A stretch of DNA of 64,000 nucleotides from Nocardioides sp. Soil805 (GCF_001429625.1 NZ_LMSU01000001.1:5498-69497); one strand, 5' to 3'. Positions 15,640 through 24,163 are shown, counted from the stretch's first letter. Numbers and translations: made by a program. Notes: generated by a model not told the origin, from the letters alone.

Positions 15640-18258
15640 CTAGCCGACCGCCGACCCGGAGGGCTCGCCGAATTCCTCGTAGACACCGGCGCACGGGTCG
15701 CCCGTGGCGTCGGGCGAGGGGGGCATCTCGACGCCGTCGAGGGCGTCGCGGGCCCGCTCGCGTCCGAGGTTCCAGCCCCAGAGGGTGGCGTCCTCCTCGT
15801 CGAGCTGGTTGGTCGACAGGTGCTGCAGGACGCAGCCGGCGACCCGCTCCGGCAGCCGCTCGGCCACCACCGGCGCCGCGTCGGCGGACAGCGACTGGAG
15901 GTAGCGCAGGTCGAGGGAGCCGGTCGCCTCGTAGCGGTCGATGTTGCGACCGGCAACCCACGCGTCGGGGTTGAGCACGGCGAGGCCGAGGGTCGCGACC
16001 GCGCCGGTCACCAGGGCGATGCGCGGGACCCGGTGCCCGCCGCCGACCACGCCGGCCACCATCACCGTGAGCACGACGAGTCCGAGCCAACCCTCGAAGA
16101 CGTCGACGACGAGGCGCAGCGTGGTGAAGCCGTAGGCCTCCTGGTAGACGTGCATCCGGTAGATCGCGGAGGCCACCACGACGAGCGTCAGCAGGCACAG
16201 CAGGCCCAGCGAGACCCGCAGCCAGAGCCGGTCGCGCGGCTCGTCGCCGGCCCGGCGGGCCGCGGCCCACACGACGAGGAGGGTAAGGGCGGTGGCCACG
16301 GTGAGCTGCCCGAACCCCTGGTGGACGTAGTCGGCGTAGGTGATGCCCGTGGTCCGCTCGAGGTAGTCGTGGCCCCCGAATGCCACGGTGGCCTGCGCTG
16401 CGAGGAAGACCAGGAAGACGCCGTCCACGATGAGCACGGGCACGAGCCACTCGAAGCGGTTGGGCAGCGGCTCGACCGGTCGGCGGGGAGCCTCGACGCG
16501 CGGTGGGTTGAGGGCGGCGTACGAGCCGGCGAGGCTCAGGCCGAAGACCGCGACGGCGACGAACACCCGCGCCACGAGGTCGCCGAAGGTCAGGTTGGGC
16601 ACCACCGCGTCGACCCAGCTGGCGAAGAGCGCGTCGGCGGAGGCGAACAGGGCGCCGAAGACGACCAGCCCGAGCAGGGACAGCGCGGCGGTGCGGGCCA
16701 GCGCAGGGGTGCGCCCGCCGGTGCCGACGAGGCGCAGGCTGCGCCCGAACCACGGCAGCCCCCGCACCGAGGACAGCGGCCAGGACAGACCGGCCAGCAC
16801 GAACCCGGACAGCGTGGCAGCGCGGGTCACCGCGACCAGGAAGACCGCGATCGCGGCGACGACGCAGAGCAACGCGATGGCGGCGTTGTCGAGGATCGTG
16901 AGCGGGACGACGAGCAGCAGGCCGAGCGCGGTGGCCCCGACGACGAACGGGTCCCGACGGTGCCGAGCGGTGGCGTACGCCGCTCCCCCGGCGGCCGCGA
17001 GGACGAGCGTCCACGCGAGCCCGGGGCCGACGAACGTCATCGTCGCGCCGGCGAGGACGCCCACCAGTACGCTCGCCACGACGACCCGCAACGCCGCCGA
17101 CCGGGGCGCCTCGGGCCAGAAGGCCCCGAAGAGCGAGTCGAGGCCCGGGGCAGGCGCGGCAGGCTGCTGGACCGGGGCGACCGGGCGGTCCGTGGTGCTG
17201 CCCGGCGCGGGCGGGTGGGACGGGCTGGGCACGACGGCCTCCTGGAGGGGCTTCTCGGACTGGACCTGGAGCGGGACCTCGAGCGGGACGTGGAGCCGCA
17301 GGCAGGCACCGGAGCCGGCGGCGGGGTCCACGAAGCGCAGGGTGCCGCCGTGGAGCTGGGCGACCCAGCGCGCGACCGCCAGCCCCAGCCCGGTCCCGCC
17401 ACCGGCCGCGCTGGTACCGAAGCGCTGGAACACCCGCTCGCGGTCGGCAGGCGCGAGCCCGGAGCCGTGGTCGAGGACCTCCAGCCACCAGTGGTCGTCG
17501 GCGGTGCCGGCGGTGACCCGGACGGCCGCGTCGACGGGACTGTGGCGCCCGGCGTTGTCGAGGGCGTTGACGAGCAGCTGGCGCAACCGGGCGGGGTCGG
17601 CCTCGACCACCAGGTCGCGATCCAGCCCCACGTCGTACGACGTCGTCCGGCCCGCGTGGGTCACCTCGCGCACGCAGTCGTCGACGAGTGCGGCGAGGGC
17701 GACCTCGCGGACCTCCAGGCGGATCACACCCGCCTCGAGCCGGGAGAGCTCCAGCAGGTCGGCGACCAGGTCGCGCAGCCGTTCGGCCTGGGACAGCGCG
17801 TCGGCGAGGTGGTGGGGATCGGCGGGCACCACGCCGTCGGCGAGGTTCTCCAGGACGGCGGTCATCGCCGCGAGGGGGGTGCGCAGCTCGTGGGAGACGG
17901 TGGCGATGAGGTCGCGACGCTCGGCGTCGACCTGTTCGAGGTCGGCGGCCATCCGGTTGAAGGCCTCCGCCAGGCGGCCGACCTCGTCGGTGGCCGAGGT
18001 GCGGACCCGCCCGGAGTAGTCGCCGCGGGCCATCCGCTGCGCGACGTCCGTCATCTGGCGCAGGGGTGCCACCATCCCGGCGGCGAGCAGCTGGGTCACC
18101 CCGAGGGCGAGCGCCACCGCGACCGGGACGGTCAGCAGCGCGGGGACGCCGGCTGCCGACCCGAGGCTGGCGAGGAGGGCCGCCACGACGACGGACGCCG
18201 CGACCAGGGCGCCCAGCTTGACCTTGATGCTGGTGACCGGGTCGAGGGCCGCGCTCAC
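15640..18258 (-). CDS. sensor histidine kinase fused to a DUF4173 membrane domain
   Basis: One uninterrupted 872-codon frame joins two modules. Residues 1-60 hold two membrane segments, 61-113 a HAMP linker and 114-180 the dimerisation/phosphoacceptor domain, with His123 in ATVSHELRTPL. Residues 215-330 form the ATPase domain (N box LLVNALDNAGRH, G boxes DHGSGLAP and GGGTGLGLA). A Pro-rich linker (340-372) leads to a multi-spanning region (about 385-760) with the DUF4173 signature GGHDYLERTTGITYADYVHQ. A soluble C-terminal tail follows. DUF4173 is a polytopic membrane domain of unknown role, normally a separate protein. The GTG start shares GTGA with the stop of the response regulator, its obvious partner. 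Confidence 0.85.
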   Translation of the reverse strand: MSAALDPVTSIKVKLGALVAASVVVAALLASLGSAAGVPALLTVPVAVALALGVTQLLAAGMVAPLRQMTDVAQRMARGDYSGRVRTSATDEVGRLAEAFNRMAADLEQVDAERRDLIATVSHELRTPLAAMTAVLENLADGVVPADPHHLADALSQAERLRDLVADLLELSRLEAGVIRLEVREVALAALVDDCVREVTHAGRTTSYDVGLDRDLVVEADPARLRQLLVNALDNAGRHSPVDAAVRVTAGTADDHWWLEVLDHGSGLAPADRERVFQRFGTSAAGGGTGLGLAVARWVAQLHGGTLRFVDPAAGSGACLRLHVPLEVPLQVQSEKPLQEAVVPSPSHPPAPGSTTDRPVAPVQQPAAPAPGLDSLFGAFWPEAPRSAALRVVVASVLVGVLAGATMTFVGPGLAWTLVLAAAGGAAYATARHRRDPFVVGATALGLLLVVPLTILDNAAIALLCVVAAIAVFLVAVTRAATLSGFVLAGLSWPLSSVRGLPWFGRSLRLVGTGGRTPALARTAALSLLGLVVFGALFASADALFASWVDAVVPNLTFGDLVARVFVAVAVFGLSLAGSYAALNPPRVEAPRRPVEPLPNRFEWLVPVLIVDGVFLVFLAAQATVAFGGHDYLERTTGITYADYVHQGFGQLTVATALTLLVVWAAARRAGDEPRDRLWLRVSLGLLCLLTLVVVASAIYRMHVYQEAYGFTTLRLVVDVFEGWLGLVVLTVMVAGVVGGGHRVPRIALVTGAVATLGLAVLNPDAWVAGRNIDRYEATGSLDLRYLQSLSADAAPVVAERLPERVAGCVLQHLSTNQLDEEDATLWGWNLGRERARDALDGVEMPPSPDATGDPCAGVYEEFGEPSGSAVG

Positions 18259-18977
18259 GGGGCGGCCTCCCCGGGCTCCAGCGCGTAGCCCACGCCGTGC
18301 ACGGTGCGGATCCAGGCGGCGCCGAGCTTGTGCCGCAGCGCCTTGACGTGGCTGTCCACCGTGCGGGTCGCGACGCCGGTGAGCCCCGACTCCGCCCACC
18401 CCCACACGTCGGCGAGCAGTCGCTCGCGGGTCAGCACCTGGCCCGGCTCGCGGGCCAGGCACACCAGCAGGTCGAACTCCGTGGGCGTCAGGTGGACCTC
18501 GGTGCCGTCGCGCGTCGTACGCCGGCGACCGGGGTCGACCGTGAGTGATCCGAGGACCAGCGGCTCGCGGTCCGGGGCCACCGCCAGCTCGGCGGCCCGC
18601 TCGACCCGGCGCACCAGCGCTGCCACCCGCGCGACCACCTCGCGCATCCGGAACGGCTTGGTGAGGTAGTCGTCGGCCCCGACGCCCAGCCCCACCAGGA
18701 TGTCGGCCTCGTCGTCGCGGGCGGTGAGCATGAGGACGGGGACCGGGCGCACGGCCTGGAGCCGGCGGCACACCTCGTGGCCGTCGAGGCCGGGCAGCAT
18801 CACGTCGAGGACGACCACGTCGGGCTGGGCGGCGCCGGCCTCGCGGACCGCGGCCCACCCGTCGTACGCCTGGGTGACGTCGTACCCCTCGGCCCGGAGC
18901 CGCTCGGCGAGCTGGTCGTTGATCACCCGCTCGTCCTCGACCACCAGCACCCGTCGTCGTGTCCCCGTCGTGCTCAT
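18255..18977 (-). CDS. OmpR/PhoB-family response regulator
   Basis: This 240-residue regulator has a receiver domain with the acidic pocket near residues 14-15, phospho-acceptor Asp58 (VVVLDVMLPGLDG) and the conserved Lys in YLTKPF (about 107). A winged-helix DNA-binding domain (about 138-235) carries LTPTEFDLLVCLAREPGQ and RTVDSHVKALRHKLG. It overlaps the start of the fused kinase by four bases (GTGA), so the pair forms a two-component system. A TAGGGT hexamer 6 bases upstream of the ATG suggests a leaderless message. Target genes cannot be read from the sequence. The divergent lysE gene shares the upstream gap. Confidence 0.93.
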   Translation of the reverse strand: MSTTGTRRRVLVVEDERVINDQLAERLRAEGYDVTQAYDGWAAVREAGAAQPDVVVLDVMLPGLDGHEVCRRLQAVRPVPVLMLTARDDEADILVGLGVGADDYLTKPFRMREVVARVAALVRRVERAAELAVAPDREPLVLGSLTVDPGRRRTTRDGTEVHLTPTEFDLLVCLAREPGQVLTRERLLADVWGWAESGLTGVATRTVDSHVKALRHKLGAAWIRTVHGVGYALEPGEAAP

Positions 18978-18983
18978 GGGTCG

Positions 18984-18989
18984 ACCCTA
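18984..18989 (-). promoter_or_regulatory. -10 hexamer TAGGGT, leaderless start of the response regulator
   Basis: On the minus strand TAGGGT (18989-18984) ends 6 bases before the ATG at 18977. Confidence 0.45.
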
Positions 18990-19083
18990 GGAGCCGGACC
19001 GCGCACGAGGTGCGGACGACGCGTGGAGGTTGTGTGCAGATGACCGCCCGCGGAACGGGGAGGCGAGGGCGTTCCCGGGGCCC

Positions 19084-19089
19084 TAGCCT
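19084..19089 (+). promoter_or_regulatory. -10 hexamer TAGCCT, leaderless start of the LysE gene
   Basis: TAGCCT ends 6 bases before the GTG at 19096, and the region has no Shine-Dalgarno. Confidence 0.4.
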
Positions 19090-19095
19090 TGTCGG

Positions 19096-19725
19096 GTGCC
19101 AACCACCAGCCAGCTGCTCGCCTTCGTGCTCGCCTCGATCCTCTTCATCCAGGTGCCGGGCCCGAGCCTGCTCTTCACCATCGGCCGGGCGCTGAGCGTG
19201 GGGCGCCGCGAGGCGCTGCTCTCGGTGGTCGGCAACGGCCTCGGCCTCCTGGTGCAGGTGCTGATGGTCGCCCTGGGGCTCGGCGCCGTGGTGGCGGCCA
19301 GCGCGACGGCGTACACCGTCCTCAAGCTGGCGGGGGCGGCGTGGGTCGTGTGGCTCGGCATCTCGGCGATCCGGCACCGCAAGGACGCGCGCGTGGCCCT
19401 GAACGCCGGCGAGCGGACGCCGGAACGTCCCGGGGCCGCCGTCCGCACGGGGCTGCTCGTCGGGATGGGCAACCCGAAGACGATCGTGTTCTTCGTGGCG
19501 TTCCTCCCCCAGTTCACCGACCCGTCCGGGCCGGTGGGGCTCCAGGTGGCACTGCTCGGACTGCTGTTCGCGGTGCTGGCCGTGGCCAGCGACTCGGTGT
19601 GGGCGATGGCCGCGGGTGCGGCGCGGGCGTGGTTCGCCCGCCGCCCCGAGCGGCTCGACGCCATGGGTGCGGCCGGGGGCGTGATGATGATCGGCCTGGG
19701 CGCGACCATGGCCGCTGCCGAGTGA
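19096..19725 (+). CDS. LysE/RhtB-family amino-acid exporter
   Basis: This 209-residue membrane protein matches LysE-family translocators, which export amino acids or related small molecules. The N-terminal signature FIQVPGPSLLFTIGRALSVG (about 16-35) and the central GLLVGMGNPKTIVFFVAFLP are clear. Five to six membrane helices are expected. It reads rightwards, divergent from the two-component pair and convergent with the PAS kinase, and is a single-gene unit. The substrate is unknown. Its closeness to the arginine operon does not by itself make it an arginine exporter. Confidence 0.88.
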   Translation: MPTTSQLLAFVLASILFIQVPGPSLLFTIGRALSVGRREALLSVVGNGLGLLVQVLMVALGLGAVVAASATAYTVLKLAGAAWVVWLGISAIRHRKDARVALNAGERTPERPGAAVRTGLLVGMGNPKTIVFFVAFLPQFTDPSGPVGLQVALLGLLFAVLAVASDSVWAMAAGAARAWFARRPERLDAMGAAGGVMMIGLGATMAAAE

Positions 19726-19740
19726 GCCGACCGCCTCGCC

Positions 19741-20814
19741 TCACTCGGGGCGTCGGTCCTCACGCGGCCAGTCGACCATCACGCGGGCTCCCCCACCGTC
19801 CGCATCGGTGACCGTCACGTAGCCGCCGTGGGCGCGCGCGAGGCCGCCCACGATGTACATGCCCAGCCCCGACCCGCCACTGGACCCGTGCTTCCAGAAC
19901 TTGGTGAACACGCGGCGCCGCATCTCCTCGGGGATGCCCTCGCCCTCGTCGTCGACGCAGATCCGCACGCCGTCCACGTCCGACGCCTCGGGCGTCAGTG
20001 CGAGGGAGACGACGACACGGCCCTGGCCGTGGCGCACGGCGTTCTCGACGAGGTTGGTGACGACCTGGGTGAACTTGTCGGGGTCGGCGAAGACCTCCGG
20101 GAGTCCCTCGGCGGCCTCCAGCTCGATGACCCGGCTTGTGCCGGCCCCGACGGAGTCGACCACGCGCCTGGCCAGCACCACGGCGTCGGACTCCCGCGGG
20201 TAGAGCGAGAGGCGGCCGGTGTCGATGCGGGCCACGTCGAGCAGCTCAGCGATGAGGCGCACCAGCCGGTCGGCGTCGGCGTTGACGGTGGTGAGCATCA
20301 GCTTGCGCTGCTCGTCGTTGAGCTTGTCCCAGCGGTTGAGCAGTGCCTGGACGAACCCCTTGACGCCGGTCAGAGGCGAGCGCAGCTCGTGGGCCACCGT
20401 GGCGACCAGGTCGGAGCGCTCGCGGTCGAGGCGCGCCCGGCCCCGGCCGTTGCGGATGCCGATCGCGACGCCCACCACCGGCGCCAGCGGGCGCTCGCGC
20501 ACCATGCGGGCGGTGGTCAGCACCTCTTCGCCGCCGGAGTTCAACCAGGACTGCTCGGGGATGCCCGTGCGAGTGGAGATGCTCCGGTCCGGCCGGTTGA
20601 CGTCCAGCCACGTCTGCCCGTCCTGGTCCTGCAGGAGCAGCACCTCGTCCAGCCGGCCGCCCATCGCCTGCTCGACCGTGGTGCCCAGGAGCCGGGCCGC
20701 GTGGTCGTTGATGAAGGTGATCTCGCCGGCGATGGTGGCCCCGAGGATCCCGTCCGGGTAGAGGTCGGCCAGCGACTGCAGCCGCGTGGGCCGGGATTCG
20801 ACGATGCGGGGCAC
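19741..20814 (-). CDS. PAS-domain sensor histidine kinase (soluble)
   Basis: This 357-residue kinase has no membrane segment. A PAS domain (about 12-120; DGILGATIAGEITFINDHAA) precedes the phosphoacceptor domain, with His142 in ATVAHELRSPLTGVKGF, and the ATPase domain (N box VVTNLVENAVRHG, G boxes DDEGEGIPE and GGSGLGMYIVGGLA). No response regulator lies next to it, so it is an orphan kinase, and the cytosolic signal it detects is unknown. It starts at GTG, and the TAG stop of the DUF4031 gene is part of its likely -10 (TAGGGT at 20826-20821). Confidence 0.88.
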   Translation of the reverse strand: MPRIVESRPTRLQSLADLYPDGILGATIAGEITFINDHAARLLGTTVEQAMGGRLDEVLLLQDQDGQTWLDVNRPDRSISTRTGIPEQSWLNSGGEEVLTTARMVRERPLAPVVGVAIGIRNGRGRARLDRERSDLVATVAHELRSPLTGVKGFVQALLNRWDKLNDEQRKLMLTTVNADADRLVRLIAELLDVARIDTGRLSLYPRESDAVVLARRVVDSVGAGTSRVIELEAAEGLPEVFADPDKFTQVVTNLVENAVRHGQGRVVVSLALTPEASDVDGVRICVDDEGEGIPEEMRRRVFTKFWKHGSSGGSGLGMYIVGGLARAHGGYVTVTDADGGGARVMVDWPREDRRPE

Positions 20815-20820
20815 CGGCTC

Positions 20821-20826
20821 ACCCTA
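20821..20826 (-). promoter_or_regulatory. -10 hexamer TAGGGT built on the stop codon of the upstream gene
   Basis: The TAG stop of the DUF4031 gene forms the first three bases of TAGGGT, which ends 6 bases before the GTG of the PAS kinase, again a leaderless layout. Confidence 0.4.
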
Positions 20827-21090
20827 GTCCGGGCGGGCCGCCTTGGGACGGCGCAACCCGGCGGCACGCACCCGGGCGACCAGCTCGCGGCTGGTCACGG
20901 GGACCGCCCCGGCGGCGACCATGGCGTCGTGGAACTCCGCCGGTACGTCGTAGTGGTCGCGGTCGAAGCCCCGCTCCGGGACGCCGTGGGCGAGCGCGAA
21001 CGCGTGCAGCTCGTCGTACGACGTGTCGCTGGCCAGGTGCGACCACGTGCGGCCCCAGCGTGGCACGGCCGGCGGGTCGATGAGGATCAC
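20824..21090 (-). CDS. DUF4031 domain protein
   Basis: A small 88-residue protein matching DUF4031: ILIDPPAVPRWGRTWSHLAS at the start, then SYDELHAFALAHGVPERGFD and HYDVPAEFHDAMVAAGAVPV. Function is unknown. The start is GTG (21090), giving V-I-L-I-D at the N-terminus as expected for the family. It follows the rRNA methylase gene by 13 bases, so the two are probably co-transcribed. It is short, and its frame stays open into upstream sequence, so automatic callers could miss or mis-start it. Confidence 0.75.
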   Translation of the reverse strand: MILIDPPAVPRWGRTWSHLASDTSYDELHAFALAHGVPERGFDRDHYDVPAEFHDAMVAAGAVPVTSRELVARVRAAGLRRPKAARPD

Positions 21091-21103
21091 GGTCGGGACC
21101 TCG

Positions 21104-21895
21104 TCAGGACCGGTGCGCGCGGGCGCTGGCGTAGAGGCACACCGCGGCCGCGGTCGCGAGGTTGAGGCTCTCGGCGCGGCCGTGGATCGGGATGGCGACC
21201 CGCTGGTCGGCGAGCGCCGCCAGCTCGGCCGGCAGGCCCCACGCCTCGTTGCCGAACAGCCAGGCCGTGGGACCGGTGAGGTCGGCGTCGAAGAGGTCGA
21301 CGTCCCCGGCGCCGTCGGCCGCCAGCACCGTGTAGCCCGCCGCCTGGGCAGCAGCGACGGCCGCGGCGGCGTCGGCCTCCACGGCCACGGGCAGGTGGAA
21401 CAGGCTGCCCACCGTGGCCCGCACGGTCTTGGGGTTGTAGGCGTCGACCGAGCTCCCGGCCAGCACGACGCCACCGGCACCCGCGGCGTCGGCCGTGCGG
21501 ATGACCGTTCCGGCGTTGCCGGGGTCGCGGACGTCGGCGCAGATCGCGACCAGCGACCCGCTCAGGGCACCGCCCAGGGGTACGTCCAGGTGACGGCAGA
21601 CCGCGACGAGGCCGGCCGGGCTGACCGACTCGGAGAGCGACGCGAGGGCGCGGTCGTCCACGGTCGTGACGACGTCCGCGGCGCCGAGCAGGTCGGCGTA
21701 CCGGTGCCGGGCGTCCGCGGTGGCGAAGACCTCGACCACGCAGCCGGACACCGACAGCGCACCCTCGACGGCCTTCGGGCCGTCGGCAAGGAAGAGCCGC
21801 CGCTCGGAACGGGCCGGGCGGCGGCTCAGCTTGCGAGCCTCCTTGACGCGGCTGTTGCCCACCGTGAGTGGGGTGCCCGTCAGGGGGGTGCTCAT
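21104..21895 (-). CDS. TrmH/SpoU-family rRNA 2'-O-methyltransferase
   Basis: This 263-residue enzyme has an N-terminal substrate-binding domain (about 25-95) and a SPOUT knot domain (about 110-255). Its three motifs are visible: DVRDPGNAGTVIRTADAAGA (motif 1), TAWLFGNEAWGLP (motif 2) and IPIHGRAESLNLATAAAVCL (motif 3). Such enzymes methylate ribose 2'-OH in rRNA or tRNA with SAM. Its place directly after rplT is standard in Actinobacteria and supports an rRNA target. The exact nucleotide is not known. ATG starts two bases after the rplT stop. Confidence 0.9.
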   Translation of the reverse strand: MSTPLTGTPLTVGNSRVKEARKLSRRPARSERRLFLADGPKAVEGALSVSGCVVEVFATADARHRYADLLGAADVVTTVDDRALASLSESVSPAGLVAVCRHLDVPLGGALSGSLVAICADVRDPGNAGTVIRTADAAGAGGVVLAGSSVDAYNPKTVRATVGSLFHLPVAVEADAAAAVAAAQAAGYTVLAADGAGDVDLFDADLTGPTAWLFGNEAWGLPAELAALADQRVAIPIHGRAESLNLATAAAVCLYASARAHRS

Positions 21896-21897
21896 GC

Positions 21898-22284
21898 TCA
21901 GGCAGACACCTTGGGAGCGTTGACGTCCTCGGGGAGGGCGGCCTTGGCGGTCTCGACGAGCGCGTTGAACGCGGCGATGTCGCTGACGGCCAGCTCGGCC
22001 AGGATCTTGCGGTCCACCTCGACACCGGCGAGGTTGAGGCCCTGGATGAAGCGGTTGTAGGTCATGCCCTGCGCACGCGCGGCGGCGTTGATGCGCTGGA
22101 TCCACAGCTTGCGGAAGTTGCCCTTGTTCTTGCGGCGGTCGTTGTAGCTGTAGACCAGCGAGTGGGTGACCTGCTCCTTGGCCTTGCGGTACAGGCGCGA
22201 ACGCTGACCGCGGTAGCCGGAGGCGCGCTCGAGGACGACCCGGCGCTTCTTCTGGGCGTTGACTGCCCGCTTGACGCGTGCCAT
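21898..22284 (-). CDS. rplT: 50S ribosomal protein L20
   Basis: L20 (128 residues) is a primary-binding 23S rRNA protein needed early in 50S assembly. The basic N-terminal arm [20 protein letters not shown] and the globular core with [17 protein letters not shown] are clear. It has a strong Shine-Dalgarno (AAGGAG), unlike many genes here. It ends the infC-rpmI-rplT unit. In other bacteria L20 or IF3 controls this operon; here the control region is probably the infC leader. Confidence 0.98.
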   Translation of the reverse strand: MARVKRAVNAQKKRRVVLERASGYRGQRSRLYRKAKEQVTHSLVYSYNDRRKNKGNFRKLWIQRINAAARAQGMTYNRFIQGLNLAGVEVDRKILAELAVSDIAAFNALVETAKAALPEDVNAPKVSA

Positions 22285-22351
22285 TTCTTACTCCTTGGTG
22301 CTCAAAACTCGGAAAGGTGGTGCAACCGACCGCCGGAGGCGGCCTCGTGGG

Positions 22352-22546
22352 TCAGCGACCCAGCAGCTTCTTGGCGCGCGCGTTGTCGGCCTTGGCGACC
22401 TCGACCGTGCCGGTGAGGCGACGGGTGACCTTGGAGGCCTTCTTCTCGAGGTTGTGGCGCTTGCCGGCCTTCTCGCGAAGGATCTTGCCCGAGCCGGTCA
22501 CGCGGAAGCGCTTGCTGGCACCGGAGTGCGTCTTGTTCTTCGGCAT
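22352..22546 (-). CDS. rpmI: 50S ribosomal protein L35
   Basis: L35 (64 residues) has the standard sequence from [20 protein letters not shown] to the C-terminal LLGR. It is very basic and of normal length, and lies between infC and rplT. The 104-base gap to infC contains the AGAGAG ribosome-binding region. Confidence 0.98.
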   Translation of the reverse strand: MPKNKTHSGASKRFRVTGSGKILREKAGKRHNLEKKASKVTRRLTGTVEVAKADNARAKKLLGR

Positions 22547-22650
22547 CTCTCTCTACTTTCTGCTGCTGGATGTCTGGGACGTCGGTGGGAGGCGACGGGG
22601 TGCGACGCCTGGTGACGACGTGTGTGCTGGGTCTGCGGGGAGCCGCAGGC

Positions 22651-23334
22651 TCACGCCTCGATGTCGTCGTCGAGGTTCTCGGAGCGCCCGCGCTCCTTCT
22701 TGGCGGCCACCGGACCGGCCGCGTGGGCGGCCTCCCGCTCGGCCTGCTCCTCGGCCACGGCCGCCTCGCGCTGGGCCGCCTTCGCGTCCTTGGCGGCGGC
22801 GGCGTCGATCTTGGCGTCGGCCTTCTTCTTGTGCGGGCCGAGCACCATGATCATGTTGCGCCCGTCCTGCTTGGGCGACGACTCGATGAAGCCGAGCTCG
22901 GTGACGTCCTCGGCGAGGCGCTGCAGGAGCCGGAAGCCCAGCTCGGGGCGGTGCTGCTCACGGCCGCGGAACATGATGGTGATCTTGACCTTGTCGCCGG
23001 CCTTCAGGAACCGGACGACGTGGCCCTTCTTCGTCTCGTAGTCGTGCGCGTCGATCTTGGGACGAAGCTTCATCTCCTTGATGATCACGTTCGTCTGGTT
23101 GCGACGCGCCTCACGAGCCTTCTGGGCGTTCTCGTACTTGAACTTGCCGTAGTCCATGAGCTTGCAGACTGGCGGCCGGCCCTGGGGAGCGATCTCGACC
23201 AGGTCGAGGTCTGCCTCCTGGGCAAGCTTCAACGCCTGGTCGGTCGGAACGATGCCGACCGTCTCGCCATTGGGCCCGACAAGACGGACCTCGGGAACCC
23301 GGATCCGCTCGTTGATGCGCAGCTCGGTGCTGAT
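22651..23334 (-). CDS. infC: translation initiation factor IF-3 starting at ATC
   Basis: IF-3 prevents 50S joining and proofreads initiator tRNA. In frame, the first family-like residues are [15 protein letters not shown], beginning at ATC (23334-23332). A Shine-Dalgarno GGAGG (23343-23339) sits 4 bases before it. The only codons between it and an in-frame TGA are GTC ACT GGA GGA CAC, so no ATG, GTG or TTG is available. A start at the internal TTG (23232) would remove much of the N-terminal domain. Rare AUU/AUC starts are known for infC and let IF-3 repress itself. The protein is 227 residues, with an Ala/Glu-rich tail of about 50 residues beyond the E. coli length. Confidence 0.95.
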   Translation of the reverse strand: MSTELRINERIRVPEVRLVGPNGETVGIVPTDQALKLAQEADLDLVEIAPQGRPPVCKLMDYGKFKYENAQKAREARRNQTNVIIKEMKLRPKIDAHDYETKKGHVVRFLKAGDKVKITIMFRGREQHRPELGFRLLQRLAEDVTELGFIESSPKQDGRNMIMVLGPHKKKADAKIDAAAAKDAKAAQREAAVAEEQAEREAAHAAGPVAAKKERGRSENLDDDIEA

Positions 23335-23595
23335 GTGTCCTCCAGTGACTCAGTGGTTGGGTGACCCTGGCCGGAGACACGTCCCGAAATGAACAATGGC
23401 TCCCGCTGTGGACCAAGCGGGAGCCGCAGTGACGCACGCCGGGCGTGCGCCTCATCCGGACCGTGACCCGACGACCTGTGGTGCAGTGCGGCCGGTGCGG
23501 GTGGGGAACGATGCTGCTATTCCCGCTTGGAGGATCGGTCCCGCTCCCCGTGGGGGCAGAGTGGAACTGATCGGTCAACACCGAAGGCTAACGGA
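23335..23595 (-). promoter_or_regulatory. structured leader of infC-rpmI-rplT
   Basis: These 261 non-coding bases separate infC from the SseB gene. In the transcribed direction they contain three notable parts. The first is an 18-base segment (23468-23451) that matches, with one mismatch, the 3' core of the FMN riboswitch of this same window. The second is a hairpin with CGCACGC arms (23449-23433). The third is a terminator-like hairpin (23425-23398), followed by a free region with the GGAGG. This looks like an attenuation leader. It lacks the rest of an FMN aptamer, so riboflavin control is doubtful. Confidence 0.5.
23398..23425 (-). terminator. attenuator-like hairpin in the infC leader
   Basis: A perfect 10-base stem (GGCTCCCGCT with AGCGGGAGCC) and 8-base loop are followed on the minus strand by ATTGTTCATTT, an intrinsic-terminator layout, about 64 bases before the infC start codon. 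Confidence 0.5.
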
Positions 23596-24117
23596 TCATT
23601 CCGCCGCAGGGCCAATCCAGCCGAGCTGGTCCCCCTGCCCACCGCGTCCGTCCTGGAGGCGCACCACCCGCCACCCGGCCGCCAGCCGGGTGAGGTCGTC
23701 GCCCTCGACCACCGTGGTGGCCGGTCCGGCGATGTCGACGACGAGGGCCGCCGCGCCGTCCTGCACCGCGGACTGCGCCGCCAGGCGGGTCGGGACCGGC
23801 ACGGGCCGGGCCTCGGCGTCCCAGTCGGCGAGGCTGTCGGAGCCGGTGAAGGCCAGCAGGGCGCGCCGGCCGTCGGCGCCGGTCATCAGGACGGCCGCCA
23901 TGTCGGAGGTCTTGTCGTGCGCCAGCCCGTGCTCGTCGACCTCCACCTCGCCGAGGACGGCCACGACCGGGACGAGCAGGCGGGCGTCCTGCAAGGCCAG
24001 CAACGCGGCGCCGTACGACGCGGGGTCGTCGGTCGGCAGGGCGAGGGCCGAGCGCACGGCAGGGTCCGCGCGACCGTCGTCACCGGCGAACCCGGGGTCG
24101 GGGATGTGTCGTTCCAC
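23596..24117 (-). CDS. SseB-family protein
   Basis: This 173-residue protein resembles the SseB N-terminal family: a repeated alpha/beta unit with LLVPVVAVLGEVEVDEHG, LAFTGSDSLADWD and GAAALVVDIAGPAT. The family has no settled biochemical role; enterobacterial SseB enhances serine sensitivity. The GTG start at 24117 gives V-E-R-H-I-P-D-P. It is just upstream of the infC leader on the same strand, and this neighbourhood is recalled from other Actinobacteria. The upstream GACAAT, 6 bases before the GTG, is a weak -10. Confidence 0.75.
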   Translation of the reverse strand: MERHIPDPGFAGDDGRADPAVRSALALPTDDPASYGAALLALQDARLLVPVVAVLGEVEVDEHGLAHDKTSDMAAVLMTGADGRRALLAFTGSDSLADWDAEARPVPVPTRLAAQSAVQDGAAALVVDIAGPATTVVEGDDLTRLAAGWRVVRLQDGRGGQGDQLGWIGPAAE

Positions 24118-24163
24118 CCCGTCATTGTCCCCCTTCCGTGGAGCACTGTGGAACTCTGGAGGT

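Noticed and set aside
23451..23470. A second complete FMN riboswitch before infC
   Set aside because: Only the 3' core is similar. The 5' P1 strand and inner stems of the aptamer are not found, and a local hairpin takes up the 3' strand.
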